Under the pieces are notes generated by a model that was not told where the DNA came from, did no database searches, and worked only from the letters and a program-made list of their open reading frames with translations. From the NCBI RefSeq assembly GCF_905147045.1, contig NC_065889.1, forward strand, positions 12,219,001 through 12,283,000: a stretch of DNA of 64,000 bases. The letters run 5' to 3'. Position 1 is the stretch's first letter, and the number at the start of each line of letters is the position of its first letter. A program made the position numbers and the translations under genes. Source of the stretch: Nymphalis io (lineage: Eukaryota; Arthropoda; Insecta; Lepidoptera; Nymphalidae). Positions 1-11,918 of this stretch are shown piece after piece.

Positions 1-1015
1 TATAAAATTTATATTTAATTTGCAAGATATTTGCAATTCGCGCGTCATGTGAAGTTGTTTTGTAATAAATTTAAGCCATGTTAGGCCATTTAATTGGCAA
101 AAATGAGGTAATAACGACCTTTCATTTGGCAGACTGCTGTGCTGCAACAAACGTTCAGAATTTAACACGCGCCTACAATGCGGCTTGGAAACTTGACATT
201 TTATTTGTAATCTCCATTAATGTACTCGTTTTTCAATTGTTTTTTATTCAATACTTACATTTAGATGTATTCACGGCACATGTAAAGCGATGTTGTACGG
301 TAACGGTTATCAACTGATGAACAAAATGAAATGAGTGTATGCAAAGAATACTAAATTAAAAACAATAATAAATAATTATTCCGACCACTTTATTATGTAA
401 TTTGAATTTGTGACATTTGGTTAAATTCTTTATATTACTTGAAATGTATAAAATCGTAACGGAACGTAAAATGTCGATAACCAATTTATGTGATTCAAGT
501 ATTGCCATATTGTCGTCTTTTTCGCTCCCTGGGTAACGTAATGCAATAAAACCCCCTCGGACGGATGTTTAAACTTATTTGGGCCCTGAAGGTCGCACCC
601 TCATGATTAGAGCCCCATCGATCTACGCTACACATCTATAAATATATTCTTTAGATCCCTGGAGACTATTTTCGGTTCGACATCGCGAGTACAACCTAGA
701 CGGACTGAAAATAAATTTCCATAAATATTTTTAATTGTTATTATTATGCTTACAGATAAAATATATTTATAAATAATCCAAAATATATTTAATTTGTGAA
801 TAAAACACTATGGACTCCTATTAATAGTAACTTATATCGCGAGCTCCTGAGAACGATATTTTCATAATGAATACATATTTAGGAGTTTTAATTTGTGTCT
901 ACAAACACACCGTGTTCACATATTTTTATATCATAGCCTTTTTTTGGTTTCGATTTCTCTTTATCTAAATATTCACTAAAATTTGATTTTTCTATCAGCT
1001 TCCCTCTACAGCGTG
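1..1015. other. Non-coding stretch, no recognised feature
   Basis: AT-rich intronic sequence. A slightly GC-richer patch at about 575-650 stands out by eye, but I see no open frame with coding character, no RNA gene and no recognised repeat. Confidence 0.5.
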
Positions 1016-1307
1016 TTTTTTTTTATAGAATAGGAAGGCGGACAAGCATATGGGCCACCTGATGGTAAGTGGTCACCAACGCCCATAGACATTGGCATTG
1101 TAAGAAATGTTAACCATCGCTTACATCACCAATGCGCCACCAACCTTGGGAACTAAGATGTTATGTCCCTTGTGCCTGTAATTACCCTGGCTCACTCATC
1201 CTTCAAACCGGAACACAACAATACCAAGTACTGCTGTTTTGCGGTAGAATATCTGATGAGTGGGTGGTACATACCCAGACGAGCTTGAACAAAGCTCTAC
1301 CACCAGT
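1016..1307 (-). repeat. A-tailed 290-bp retroposon (family R1), copy 1
   Basis: The copy lies in minus orientation: a T-run at 1016-1024 is its A-tail and the 5' end is near 1307. It shares with at least eight other places in the window a core that includes the words CCACCCACTCATCAGATATT, CCGGTTTGAAGG and GGTGGCGCATTGG. The uniform 5' end, A-tail and similar length of the copies indicate a SINE or a fixed LINE 3' tail. The small ORFs over it are not genes. Confidence 0.85.
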
Positions 1308-1602
1308 AAAATGTGTTTCGAACAATACGATCTTAATTGAAGTAAATCGATTTGAATTTCGGAAGCGTTATTGTGTACCGAGTCGTGCTTTCTGTCAGCG
1401 ACGTGGGATAAACTGGGATCCAATTTGCATTTTGTTTAAAGGAATTTAATTGCTATGTCGAAGGAATAACGACGAATATGTTCTGTATAATAAGTCGGTG
1501 GGGTCAGTCTCAATTAAAATTATGGTGTAAGTCATGACGGTTCGGCGTAACTAAAATTAATTAAATAAACTATTAATTTATATCTACATAAGATGACCAT
1601 GA

Positions 1603-1912
1603 TTGACCTCGTTGGGCTAGCGGCATACGACTACGTTGTGGGTTCGAACCCCGGGTTGGGCCGATAAAAAGTTAAATGTAAAGGGAAATTATTTCCTAAA
1701 TTAAATTAAATTGGAAGTTAAAAGTGTGTACACTACTGCGCCTCGGATAACACGTAAAGTCGTTGGACCTGCGCCTGAACTTTTCCCGGACGTATCGGAT
1801 TTGCCGTCCCATCGGATTATGAGAGTGTATCTGTGTTTGCACACACTTGTGCACTGTAATGTCTTTCGCAGTTGGTTCCTTTGAGAGTGGCCGCCGTGGT
1901 GAAAATCAAGGG
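1603..1912 (+). repeat. tRNA-headed SINE (family R3), copy 1
   Basis: It begins with a tRNA-like head: an A-box-like GGGCTAGCGGCATACG and a B box GGTTCGAACCCC near 1640-1652. A body follows with CGCCTCGGATAACACGTAAAG, CCCATCGGATTATGAGAGTG and GGCCGCCGTGG. The body recurs at 8788, 14340 and 25828 and, decayed, at 4738. This is the best-preserved head of the family. It is not a functional tRNA because no acceptor stem closes. Confidence 0.75.
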
Positions 1913-2809
1913 TTTAAAGAACATGCTAGATTGTTATTTATTTGGTCATTCATTCTTTATATAATTTACAATCGAAGTATTTTATGTTGGTTTGTTAATT
2001 TTTATTGAAGTTTTCTTATTATTGACCTCAAATATTTTTATTTAAATAAGGAAGTACTAATTAAGTAACGCACAGGCGTTTAACAAAAAGCACTATAAAT
2101 AAAGATATAAAAAAATTACGTAGATGGCAAAAAAATCCACAAGTTTATTGTTCTCAAAATGTGGTTTTTGAACAAAAAATTTCGATGTTTAAAAGTAAAT
2201 ATCTTACATCTTACACCGATCCTCAACATGGGGGATGCATCAGGGGCGATGGCGCACTATAGCGAGCGTAGCCACAGGCTTTTGATATTTTAATATTTAC
2301 CGGATTTGACGAAGGGCCGTGACGAATCCGAGGGGTTTGATCTCACGTTTACGATCATATGGATTGCTTTTTAAATGTTCTCGACTATTGCTGTAGTGCT
2401 TATAGCTTTGTATCATTTCAAAAAACAACGTGTGATGTGATTGCGTTTCTTTTATGATATTTTATGAAACAAACAAAATCCTATATAAACTATAACTTAA
2501 ACTCTTATACTCCCGAGTTATCTTATTTTGGAAAAACAGTTGATTACCGTTTCGGAACAAATAAGATTATCATTTTAAACTACTAACATCGCTGTAGTCA
2601 TGAAATAATCATCACAGTCGCTCGTTAGTTGTACTACAAATGTATTTATCATAAAACATAAAGAAGTTATATAAAATAAATATGATAAATCGTAAAAATA
2701 ATTTTATAATTCTGCAGTGTCATGTAGAACTAACTTTGTATCACAATCAAGATGACCTTGTCTTCGGATTGCCTTATTTTGATGTATTCTATAATTATAA
2801 TAGTCAATG
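1913..2809. other. Non-coding stretch, no recognised feature
   Basis: AT-rich. A short GC-richer patch at about 2225-2345 is seen. No coding or RNA feature is supported. Confidence 0.4.
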
Positions 2810-3251
2810 GCATATTCGGCGAGGGGTCATCCTCCTCGCGGTGAGCCAGTTGTCAAGCTGGTCTTTTTTTTTATAGAATAGGAAGGTGGACGAGCATATG
2901 GGCCACCTGATGGTAAGTAGTCACCAAACGCCCTTAGACATTGGCATTGTAAGAAATGTCAACCATCGCTTATAGCCAATGCGCCACCAACCTTAGGAAC
3001 TAAGATTTTATGTCCCTTGTGCCTGTAATTACACTGGCTCACTCACCCTTCAAACCGGAACACAACAATATCAAGTATTGATGTTTTGCGGTAGAATATC
3101 TGATGAGTGGGTGGTACCTACCCAGACGAGCTTGCACAAAGCCCTACCACCAGTAAATCTGAGTTGACATATCAATCAGATGAAACTCTAACAAAGTTTA
3201 CCTCTCTCGTGACCGACAATGCGTCACACTCCGATCGGGCATATTCGGCGA
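2810..3251. mobile_element. Possible composite insertion flanked by 13-bp direct repeats
   Basis: The 13-mer GCATATTCGGCGA occurs at 2810-2822 and again at 3239-3251. Between them lies a 416-bp block that contains an R1 retroposon (2864-3156) with about 40 bp on one side and 80 bp on the other that do not belong to R1. The repeats look like a target-site duplication of an element that already carried R1, or of an element into which R1 later jumped. No transposase is present. Confidence 0.4.
2864..3156 (-). repeat. A-tailed retroposon R1, copy 2
   Basis: Full-length copy in minus orientation with its tail as a T-run at 2864-2872. It is very similar to copies 1, 5, 7, 9 and 11, so it is a comparatively young insertion. 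Confidence 0.85.
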
Positions 3252-3863
3252 ATTGCGAATTTGTTAAAATATGTCTCTATTAATCTTCTGGATTTGGATA
3301 CACAACAATTTAAAGACAAATGTTTGCTTATTTTTATCATATTTTAAATTGTTCGATTAACTCGATGTCAATATGATTAATATAAAAAATTAGAATACAA
3401 GATGGTAATACAATTGATTGCATTTTACACGATCAATTTTAAACCTTATACCAATTGAATAAGATACACTTTAATTACTTGAACTGGAAAAAAATGTATA
3501 TGAGTTCTTAATCTGTATTTATAATTATGTCTATCAACGAAGATACAAAAAGCCAGACTCCGAACATGTATATATTATAAATAAACAAAATCCAAACAGC
3601 GCTTGTATGATTTATATTTCTTCGCATCGCGATATACTAGAACCATCCCCTCTTTCTTTAATCTCAACGCGATGTTGAAAAACCAAAAATTATCTTCAGT
3701 TTATTTGATAAACCAAATTGAAATTAAAAGCGTGATTTACAACTTAAGCATTTTCCATATAGTTGATTAAAAATATAAATATATTAGAAGTGTTTATATG
3801 CGACTTGCATAATTGGTTCGTATAGATTTTTTGCAGATAATTAATTATTTTTTTATATATTGC

Positions 3864-4188
3864 AAAGAAGCGTATTGGGGCGAGATGGCCCAGTGGTAAG
3901 AACGCGTGAATCTTAACCGATGATCGTGGGTTCAAACCCGGGCGAGCACCACTGAATTTTCATGTGCTTAATTTGTCCTTATAATTCATCTCGTGCTTTA
4001 CGGTGAAGGAAAACATCGTGAGGAAACCTGCATGTGTCTAATTTCACTGAAATTCTGCCACGTGTATTCCACCAACTAGCATTGGAGCAGCGTGGTGGAA
4101 CAAGCTCCATATCTTCTCCTCAAAAAGGGAGAGGAGGCCTTAGCCCAGTAGTGGAACATTCACAGGCTGTTACGGAAAGAAGCGTATT
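3864..4188 (+). repeat. tRNA-derived SINE (family R2) with 13-bp target-site duplication
   Basis: The element occupies 3877-4175 and is flanked by perfect copies of AAAGAAGCGTATT at 3864-3876 and 4176-4188. The head has an A box (GATGGCCCAGTGGTAAGAAC) and a B box (GGGTTCAAACCCG). The body includes GAGGAAACCTGCATGTGTC and ends with CACAGGCTGTTACGG. It resembles the Metulj-type SINEs of nymphalid butterflies. The duplication shows integration by target-primed reverse transcription. Confidence 0.9.
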
Positions 4189-4267
4189 CGATAAAAACTT
4201 ATCTTGGTATTTTTGCATGAAAAACAATGTGCACAAACGTGTTATACATTTTTTAAATGAGTAAAAC

Positions 4268-4551
4268 ATTTTTTATAAAATAGTTAGGCATATTTGCAAA
4301 TAAGCTACTTGAAGGTAAGTTGTTTCTACTGCCCATAGACATTGGTGATGTAATAGATATGAACCATTCCTTACATTGAAAAAGCGCCACCAACCTCGGG
4401 AACAATGATGTTATGTCCCTTGTGCCTATAATTAAGCTCACTCATCCTTCAAACTGAAACACAAGCTAAAAAGTATTTTTGCTTGGCTGTAGAATATCTG
4501 ATGAGTGGGTGGTACCTATCCAGATTGATTTCCACAAAGTCCTACCCACCA
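4268..4551 (-). repeat. A-tailed retroposon R1, copy 3 (diverged)
   Basis: Minus-orientation copy with many substitutions and small indels against the other members, lying about 80 bp from the R2 SINE. Core words such as GGTGGTACCTATCC and GCGCCACCAACC are still readable. Confidence 0.75.
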
Positions 4552-4737
4552 AGAATTTAATGGTCCGCTTGCGCTGCGATTTCTACATTTTTTCTCCATC
4601 TATTGTACGTTTCTTATATTATGTGTTGGCACACGTGCCGATAACAATTGTCAACAATTTTAACTCAATTGGATAAACGATACGCGAGGGCATTGAATAC
4701 GAAAAAACTCACATCAGTCGTGTCTTATTGCCAGCAC

Positions 4738-4885
4738 ACATTATGTGATCGCAAGAATTGAAAGTGCATTTATGTTTGCACAAACATAGATTCACTTTAA
4801 TATCTCCTGTTATATTATCACAGTTTGCTAATTCTTGTCCGGTCAGCGTGGCCGAATTTCGGCTGAGGGACCATCGTCTTCATCA
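4738..4885 (+). repeat. Decayed R3 SINE body
   Basis: Weak but collinear similarity to the 3' half of R3: a TATGTTTGCACAAACATAG segment, then TTTAATATCTCCTGT, then GCGTGGCCGAATTTCGGC. The tRNA head is not recognisable. Confidence 0.45.
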
Positions 4886-7800
4886 TCATTTAAGATGATA
4901 AGGTAATTTATACTAATAAAAACTGACTTATTTAGTTAAAAAATATAACGTTTCTCACATTTTGTAATCCTTGGAGAGTAGGTTACTTAATTGAGTCGTA
5001 GTCCAAATAAAACATAACGAAAACATACAAAACTAACGAAACAAAAAGTACCTATAAGAAAATAAAAAGACCGAATACGTTGATCTCTCGTTTTCAAAGA
5101 GACTTCTTCTAAAATTGATTTTCAGAGATAATGAGGATTTAAAGGACAATGTATGTTTAATAATAACTGTCATTTGACATTACAGATAAACAGTAAGATT
5201 TATCGAACAATCAAGAAATAAATAATCACATTTTAAAATAAAAACACGACAAATCAATTAACATAATATACGATTTTTTTTTATTCTGCATCAAAGCCTC
5301 GTTAATATGCAAGATACTGGATGCAGTTGCAGATAACATCTCGTCCTCCTCAAATTTAACGACTCTTTTATTATTTTTAAAGCGGCACTTGTAATGTGAC
5401 ACAGAAAAAAATAAACAGCCAACAAATAAAACATATGGCGGGACCGCGTTACGTGTTACAAACATATTTAAAGAATGCCTTATGACCACAAAATATTTAT
5501 GAAATAAAATTAACACGCAGGAGGTTGTTTATTACTTACGATTATTTAATTATATGCTAACCATAGATATAGTAATTGCAAAACATTTTAACTGTACAGA
5601 AAGTAAAATATATATAATATATTTTTTAATTTATAAATTAAGCAGATAAGCGATTAGCGCAGATGTGACTTATTTCGCATTATAACGTAAAGGCGGGTAA
5701 GGAATGCAAAATATTAAAGTACCTTAATGTGCAGACTTCTAGGTTTGATAATTCTGATAATTGACTGTTAGTCTGATTCTTTAAAAAAAAAAAGATATAT
5801 GGCGACATACTGCGTTTCATTCATATCGCAGACATCTAGTATAGTTTTGTTAGTTATGTAGTTTTTCTCGACTAGACATATAATGTAATTGCAGTCGAGT
5901 CTCAGACACCCCTCCCTTCAACAGTTTTGATTATGTTTCTTTCGAAGGGAGCAAGGATAGATCGCCTCCGGGCAGCACTGTACTGCCTTCACATTATCTT
6001 CTTTTATTTATTTAGAGCGAGAGAAAATAAAATGTTTCTCGTAAGAACGATAATAATTAAGCACGAAAAATATATACTAAAGTTTTAAGATAAGCTAATT
6101 GTAATGTTTTAAAAAAATATGTTTTGTAAATTATAATCACAAATGAATATGCAATTGCCTCAAAATGAAATAAACGGAATAACTCGCACGTAAAAATATT
6201 TAAATGCAAACATTTTACTTTAATATATAAAAAGATCGTCTTCGAAGGATATTTCTTTCCATAGTAACAAGTTTTTTTGCAAATACTCGCCTCCGTGGTT
6301 AATAAAGCGTTCACAAAAAATAAATAAACAAAGCGAATGGTTCTTTCAAGTTTTTTTCGCGACGCTTGGGGTGGAGCAAGTAGGGCAATAATTTCATTGC
6401 ATATTTCACCCCGCTTTAATAAATTCGTTGCCTTAAGAGCTCTCTAGCTTCGTACATTTAAATTGTGATTTTAATAGAAACGCCCCAGTATTTATGGAGG
6501 GATGTTTTAAGGTGTCGAATAATAACCTTTATCACGGCATCCAACTCGTTCGTGTAAAATTACCACTTTGTTAAGCTTTATCATTAATTTGGGGTGATAT
6601 TTTATTTACTTAACGAAACAATTTATTTCAATCACTGTTCGCGTGGGATTAAATCGTAAACTATCCCATATTTTCTAATACTAAGTTCTGCTTTCTAACT
6701 TGGCCTAGTTTTGACAAGGTTCCAGTTTTTCCTGACCATATCTGCGGAATCCATAAAAGTAAAGATAGAATAAATCGCCGGGACCGTAACTTTTAGTCCC
6801 TGTCATTATAAACAGTTCACGACCATTTTTTACTTTTGAAAAGAGGTTATTACCGGACATTGAATAGACCAAACGGATTAATCGTCCAACTATTACGGAA
6901 CATTATTTATTATGAACGGTCCGGTCCAGCAAGTAATTACCTATTATCCGAAATGATAATAATAACAAATTGTCTATCGAAGACAATAAAAATGCAAACA
7001 ATAGGACAGCCCGAGACATAGCATTAAGTTGTTAATCGTGTGATCTAATAACAAAGGGAGTTGATGGTTATTTATTTGGGAATATAATGATTATAGAGTC
7101 GGAAAGACCACCAAAGTGGGTTTGAAATAATCAGCAGGTCAACAGCAGGTAATTCATTTATTATTCCGTTAGATTATACTATACAATGTTTGAAATATAT
7201 GTTTAGTGGAATTTTAATTAGATTTATATACTACTACGCATTGTTTGGTGTTTGTTTGTGAACTGAAATTAATAGTATATATTTTAAGTTCAATTATTCA
7301 TATATCAAAATTACGGCTTTTAAAATATGGAACTTATTTTTTGTTTCGGAACAAATGAAAAAGAACTTTATTAGCCTTATTTTGCCATCATGTCATTACC
7401 TTAGTCTATTTAAGTTTTGTATGTACTGGAGCATTGGTATTCATGATTTTCTAAATTTATATATGGTGATAATTTAGGCACAGGCACGCTTATCCTCTTA
7501 AGGAGAAAGTTTGGTACTTATTCGGCCACTTACAAATTCTTCGTGCTTGGTGACGTAATTTGGCCAATCTTTGTCGATATGTCTTACGTAGGCTATAAGG
7601 CCACAATTAGGTACCTGCAATTGAAACTCACGAAACACACTTACGTACGGTAATAGTTTATTTCCTATATCAGCATTAAAGATAATTCCGAGAAATAAAA
7701 GTCGAAAAATTATCTACATTCTTATTAAATACAAGTACGATGTCATTAGTAAGTTGCCTAACAAACTTGATATTAACACCAATTATTTGAAAATAGTAAA

Positions 7801-8787
7801 GGCGAGTGACAACATTTTTATAGACTTGATCTTGAGTTGATTGAAACTTGTATATATTTAATGAAATATTTACTTCTTATATGGAGAAATTACTGACATA
7901 TAAATGCTTAAGTTGTTTAATTTAACGAAGTGAACCTTTAGCGCGCTTACTAGTAAAGAACGTAAAGCATTTTATTGCTTTTCGAAAACTATAATGATTC
8001 AATATAGAAACTTATTACTTCCGTAAACTATTTAAAAATATTTTAACGATATAGAATAATAATAACTATAGTAAAGTCAGCTATGAAAATTATTGTGTAT
8101 TTAAAAAAAAAACAACCCGTCAAAGTAAGATATTGTCTATTCGGATGCGTGATCACATCGTAAATACGTGGTTTTAGAAAGAAGAAAATTAAATAATAAT
8201 AGTATCTGTATGAAAGATTGGAAAGGGTTTAGGCAATTACAAAGACCACCCGCGATAACTCGCTCCATTATAACGTATTAAGTCGAAGGTGGACAATGAA
8301 GTCATCAAAAGTAATGTAGTTCAAGCCCGAAGCGCCGTGAACTCACGATTAGGTATTTAAATGATCTCCAAACATGATATCGTGAAATACGATGCGACAG
8401 CATGCGTCTGAGCTTTTGACAAATCGAGTTAATGGCAGTATTAAATAATATTTGAATATGGAATGCATGTCTATAGTCGATACTATTTGTTTAGTTTTCC
8501 GTTTATTAATTTAAAAAAAAAGCAATTAAAATAATCCTATTTCACCGAGTTAAATATTCGATATGTAAAGCCCAAATTTACAAACGCACAGATAATTAGT
8601 AAATTAAGTAAAATAAACATTTAATTAATTGATTAACAAGCAACAAATGAAAACTGGATTATATATAATATATAAAAATAAATAATAAATAGTTAGCTAT
8701 CAATAAAAAACAAAATTATATGATTCGTTGGTTTAGCTTAAAATACTGTGTAAGATTTTTTTGTTTCAAGAAATTCACAGTAGTAAC
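4886..8787. other. Non-coding stretch, no recognised repeat
   Basis: 3.9 kb of AT-rich intron. I see no coding exon, tRNA or member of the window's repeat families. A GC-richer patch with short inverted motifs (CTCGACTAGAC and GTCGAGTCT) lies at 5867-5915. A second compositionally distinct patch is at about 6355-6600. Confidence 0.4.
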
Positions 8788-8985
8788 CCAGAGTCGAAGT
8801 TGCCATCATTTGAACTCGTGTCTCGGAAAGCACGTAATGTCTTTGGCCCTGTGTCTGAACTCCGGTCGCATCGGATTTGCGGTCCCATTGGATTACGTGA
8901 GTGAAGGAATAAATAATGTTCTCTTAAAATTGTGTATTTGCGCACACTTATATAATACGTCCTGTGCAGTTGGCTAGTCTTACGA
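8788..8985 (+). repeat. R3 SINE body, head missing
   Basis: It contains CTCGGAAAGCACGTAATGTC, GTCGCATCGGATTTGCGG and a CCCATTGGATTACG segment in the same order as the copy at 1603. The tRNA-like head is lost, as is usual for 5'-truncated copies. Confidence 0.65.
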
Positions 8986-9567
8986 ATAGTCATAGAAATC
9001 AACAGCGCTACTTTTTCAATTAGCAAAGATACGGACCTAAAGTTAGTTTTTAGCATTACCACAATTATTTGATGTTAATAAGACGAATAAGAAACGACCT
9101 TGACGGTATCTACTAAAGTCAGTCGTCTAGACAGCGCGGCTGCTTTGGAATTAAAAAGTTTAATTCGGAGCGCTGGTTTTTTTTTTTTAATAAAATTGTC
9201 TTTAAACTATAATTAATGATCATTGTTGTAATTGTATGGCTTTTTTGCAGTTTTACAAGAAATCATAGAAAAAAACATCAAGTTGGTACAAGGAAACAAA
9301 TATTTAAAAGGGGTTTTCTTCTAATTTAGTTTACCGTGTCACGCGTTAATAAACCGAACCCAGTGACTTTTTTTGAATGTTTTTTATATTGCTAAATACC
9401 TTTTAGTAAAGCATAAAATAAATTACAAATTGTAATGTAAATAATAAATTCAATTAAATTAGAATTGCAAGATTCAAACTTCAATGATGGTGCTACAAAT
9501 TGTATGTAGTAGGAAAATGATTAATTTGTTGTATTTTTTATTTATTTAGGTTAAACTTCAAACTAAA

Positions 9568-9811
9568 TACTTGTTGGTATGCCCTTTACAAGCCCGTTTG
9601 GATAGGTACCACCCACTCATCAGTTTGAAGGGTGAGTGAGCCAGTGTAAGCGTAACAGGTACAAGGGACATTACATCTTAACTTCTAAGATTGGTGGCGC
9701 ATTGAGAATGTAAAGGAATTATATCTTACATCGCCAATTCTATAAGTGATGGTGATTATTTACAACCAGGTGGCCAACACGCCCTTCCATCTTCTTATTT
9801 TCTAATAAAAA
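9568..9811 (+). repeat. A-tailed retroposon R1, copy 4 (internally deleted)
   Basis: Plus orientation. After CCACCCACTCATCAG the copy jumps directly to TTTGAAGGGTGAGTGAGCC, so about 50 bp of the core is missing. The tail is a weak AATAAAAA. Confidence 0.7.
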
Positions 9812-10404
9812 TTGAATGTTACTCTTAAAATATAAATGAATTACAGTGTAATTATGAATATATATATTACTTATGAACCAATATGAATATGTAGCAAGAG
9901 TGAAATTAGTAGAAAAGGCCACGCACAGGCATGGCATTGCGGAAACTAAAATTGTCCGGAACGACGAGCAAAGGCGCGCTTGGTCACAGACGGATGCGTC
10001 AGCCTAAGGAAGTATACTGCGATTTGCCTGAAGTAATTCAAAGCGAATAGTGATATATACCCCTCGGTATTTATAATAATTACTTGAGAATCCATTAATT
10101 AGATATTTGCAACGCTTAATGTAAAAAACATAATTCTTTAGCAATAATTGGCTTTCAACGCGAATATTTTTGATTTCTTTGATCAATTATGTTTTAAATG
10201 TGAACATTTTCATGAGTTTATATATGTCATGGTCGAAGAACATGTTTTTTGACGTAATGAAATATACATGAGTCACGTAACCGTTGAAGTTAACTAATAC
10301 ATAATAGGATCCTTGATAGTAATATAGGAATTAAACCTTAGACAGAATTGCTTAAAATCAAGGACGTTTGGAAAAAAACTACATTAAAATAAGTAAGACA
10401 AGAG

Positions 10405-10486
10405 GCTAGACCAGAGGATGAAAATGGTCCAAAGCTTTCACTGAGCCTTGGATTTGGACCATATTGCTAGGACAGCTGGTCTTAGC
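10405..10486. repeat. Imperfect two-part inverted repeat (hairpin)
   Basis: The inner stem is perfect: ATGGTCCAAA at 10424-10433 pairs with TTTGGACCAT at 10453-10462 across a 19-nt loop. The outer stem pairs GCTAGACCAG at 10405-10414 with CTGGTCTTAGC at 10476-10486 with one bulged T. The internal loop is 9 nt on one side and 13 nt on the other. It may be a miniature inverted-repeat element or a transcribed hairpin. Confidence 0.5.
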
Positions 10487-11223
10487 TTAATCCAAGAAGA
10501 TAATTAGAGGTTGATAATAGTAATATTAAGATAACTTGAGTAACTGTAAGTGAAATACCTTCCCACATCTCACACAGCTAATCGAAACGCAGACCCGACG
10601 GCCGCAGATTTATGAAGTGGCCAATATCCGCCACGATACCGCACGAGGAAGATCACACTTGACTTAAGTAGGATTTACATCTGATAAGCAAATGCGAATT
10701 ATTACGTGAGAGATAAAACGTGAAACTCTCTCAAAAATTATGATTGTCTTTCCAAAAAAACATAACTTATTGAGTTGTTAAAAATGTTTGACTAAAACAA
10801 AAATATTAAGTTTATGTCAATTGTTGGTGAAGTTACTGCTTTGGAAAGTGGACTACGCCGAAAGAAACTGCCAAAAAACGGTTCATTATATTATTAAAAT
10901 AAGTAATATATATCATAGTTTTAGAAATATAGATAATATATAATTCGTACATACTCCAGCCATACAGCCTTCTTATCTCATATCAATTTTACAAACGTAT
11001 ATAGACTAATATATCTCGTATAAACTTTATTTTCCTTCATAAAAGTAGATATAAAACGTACGAAATGTTTTTCTATATAAGCTTATAGTCATCGCTATCT
11101 CGGAACCGTTGAGCTAAACACCTCATAAAATTTTCTCACGTGAACCGAGGCATCCTATTTAACTTTCACTCACAAAATGTACAGAACCAATCTCGGTCAC
11201 CATTCCACTAGACCTAGGCAAAG

Positions 11224-11247
11224 TATATATATATATATATATATATA
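11224..11247. repeat. TA dinucleotide microsatellite
   Basis: Uninterrupted alternating TA of about 24 bp. Confidence 0.9.
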
Positions 11248-11516
11248 GGGAATTCACCGATGAGTAAAATCCATTAATTTTTAACAACAGATTGAAAAAA
11301 ATCAAAGCAAAAATCTTTAACACTTTTGTCGATGGAAAATAAGTGGGTAGTGGAATTTTTTTTTTAATTTTTTTTTGCTTAATTTTATTAAAAACATAAT
11401 TTATTTTTTCTATCTAACTACGTTTAAGTTGTATGTGTTTCTTAATCATCTAAGACAGTTTTTCACATGTAATTCTGGTTGTCCTATTTGATAAAATTCC
11501 AAATTCAAATTTGAAT

Positions 11517-11918
11517 TTAAAAAACAATTCCAATACCAAATTTCAAATTTATTAATTGGCATATGTATATAACATAATGTACCGATACAGCGAGAGCAAC
11601 GCCCTGAACATGGCCGCACTTAGATGGCGGACTGACATTCTTGAAACGCTGATAATAAAAGTTGGAACCCTGCAAGAATGAACTACATGTTGCTCTCTGT
11701 AAAGAGATATGTACCCCGTTAACTATATCTTTTTTTATTTCACGAGTGTTCGTTCCAAGATTCCCTTCGGATAAATAAAGGATGACGCATTCGAAGATTC
11801 CTTTATAATTAGAAGTACCGACCGAAGTATTCTGGTGAAATTGGCTATATCGGACGAAATAAAAGGCGAAGTTCTCACACGGAACGAAGATTGATCGTTT
11901 AGGTATTCTGAAAGGCAT
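11517..11918 (-). CDS. Hypothetical 133-aa ORF, doubtful
   Basis: This is the longest reading frame in the intron region that starts with a true ATG (11918-11916). The predicted protein is basic to neutral with several cysteines, has no signal peptide, no recognised domain and no low-complexity runs. No clear splice sites, promoter or close AATAAA were found, and I recognise no homologue. In AT-rich DNA a chance frame of this length is uncommon but possible over 64 kb. It could also be a remnant of a mobile element. Confidence 0.12.
   Translation of the reverse strand: MPFRIPKRSIFVPCENFAFYFVRYSQFHQNTSVGTSNYKGIFECVILYLSEGNLGTNTREIKKDIVNGVHISLQRATCSSFLQGSNFYYQRFKNVSPPSKCGHVQGVALAVSVHYVIYICQLINLKFGIGIVF

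Noticed and set aside
3881..3940. tRNA gene suggested by A and B boxes
   Set aside because: The boxes belong to the head of the R2 SINE, which is repeated many times with the same body and flanked by target-site duplications; no closing acceptor stem is present. The same holds for the heads at 1603, 14978 and 31900.
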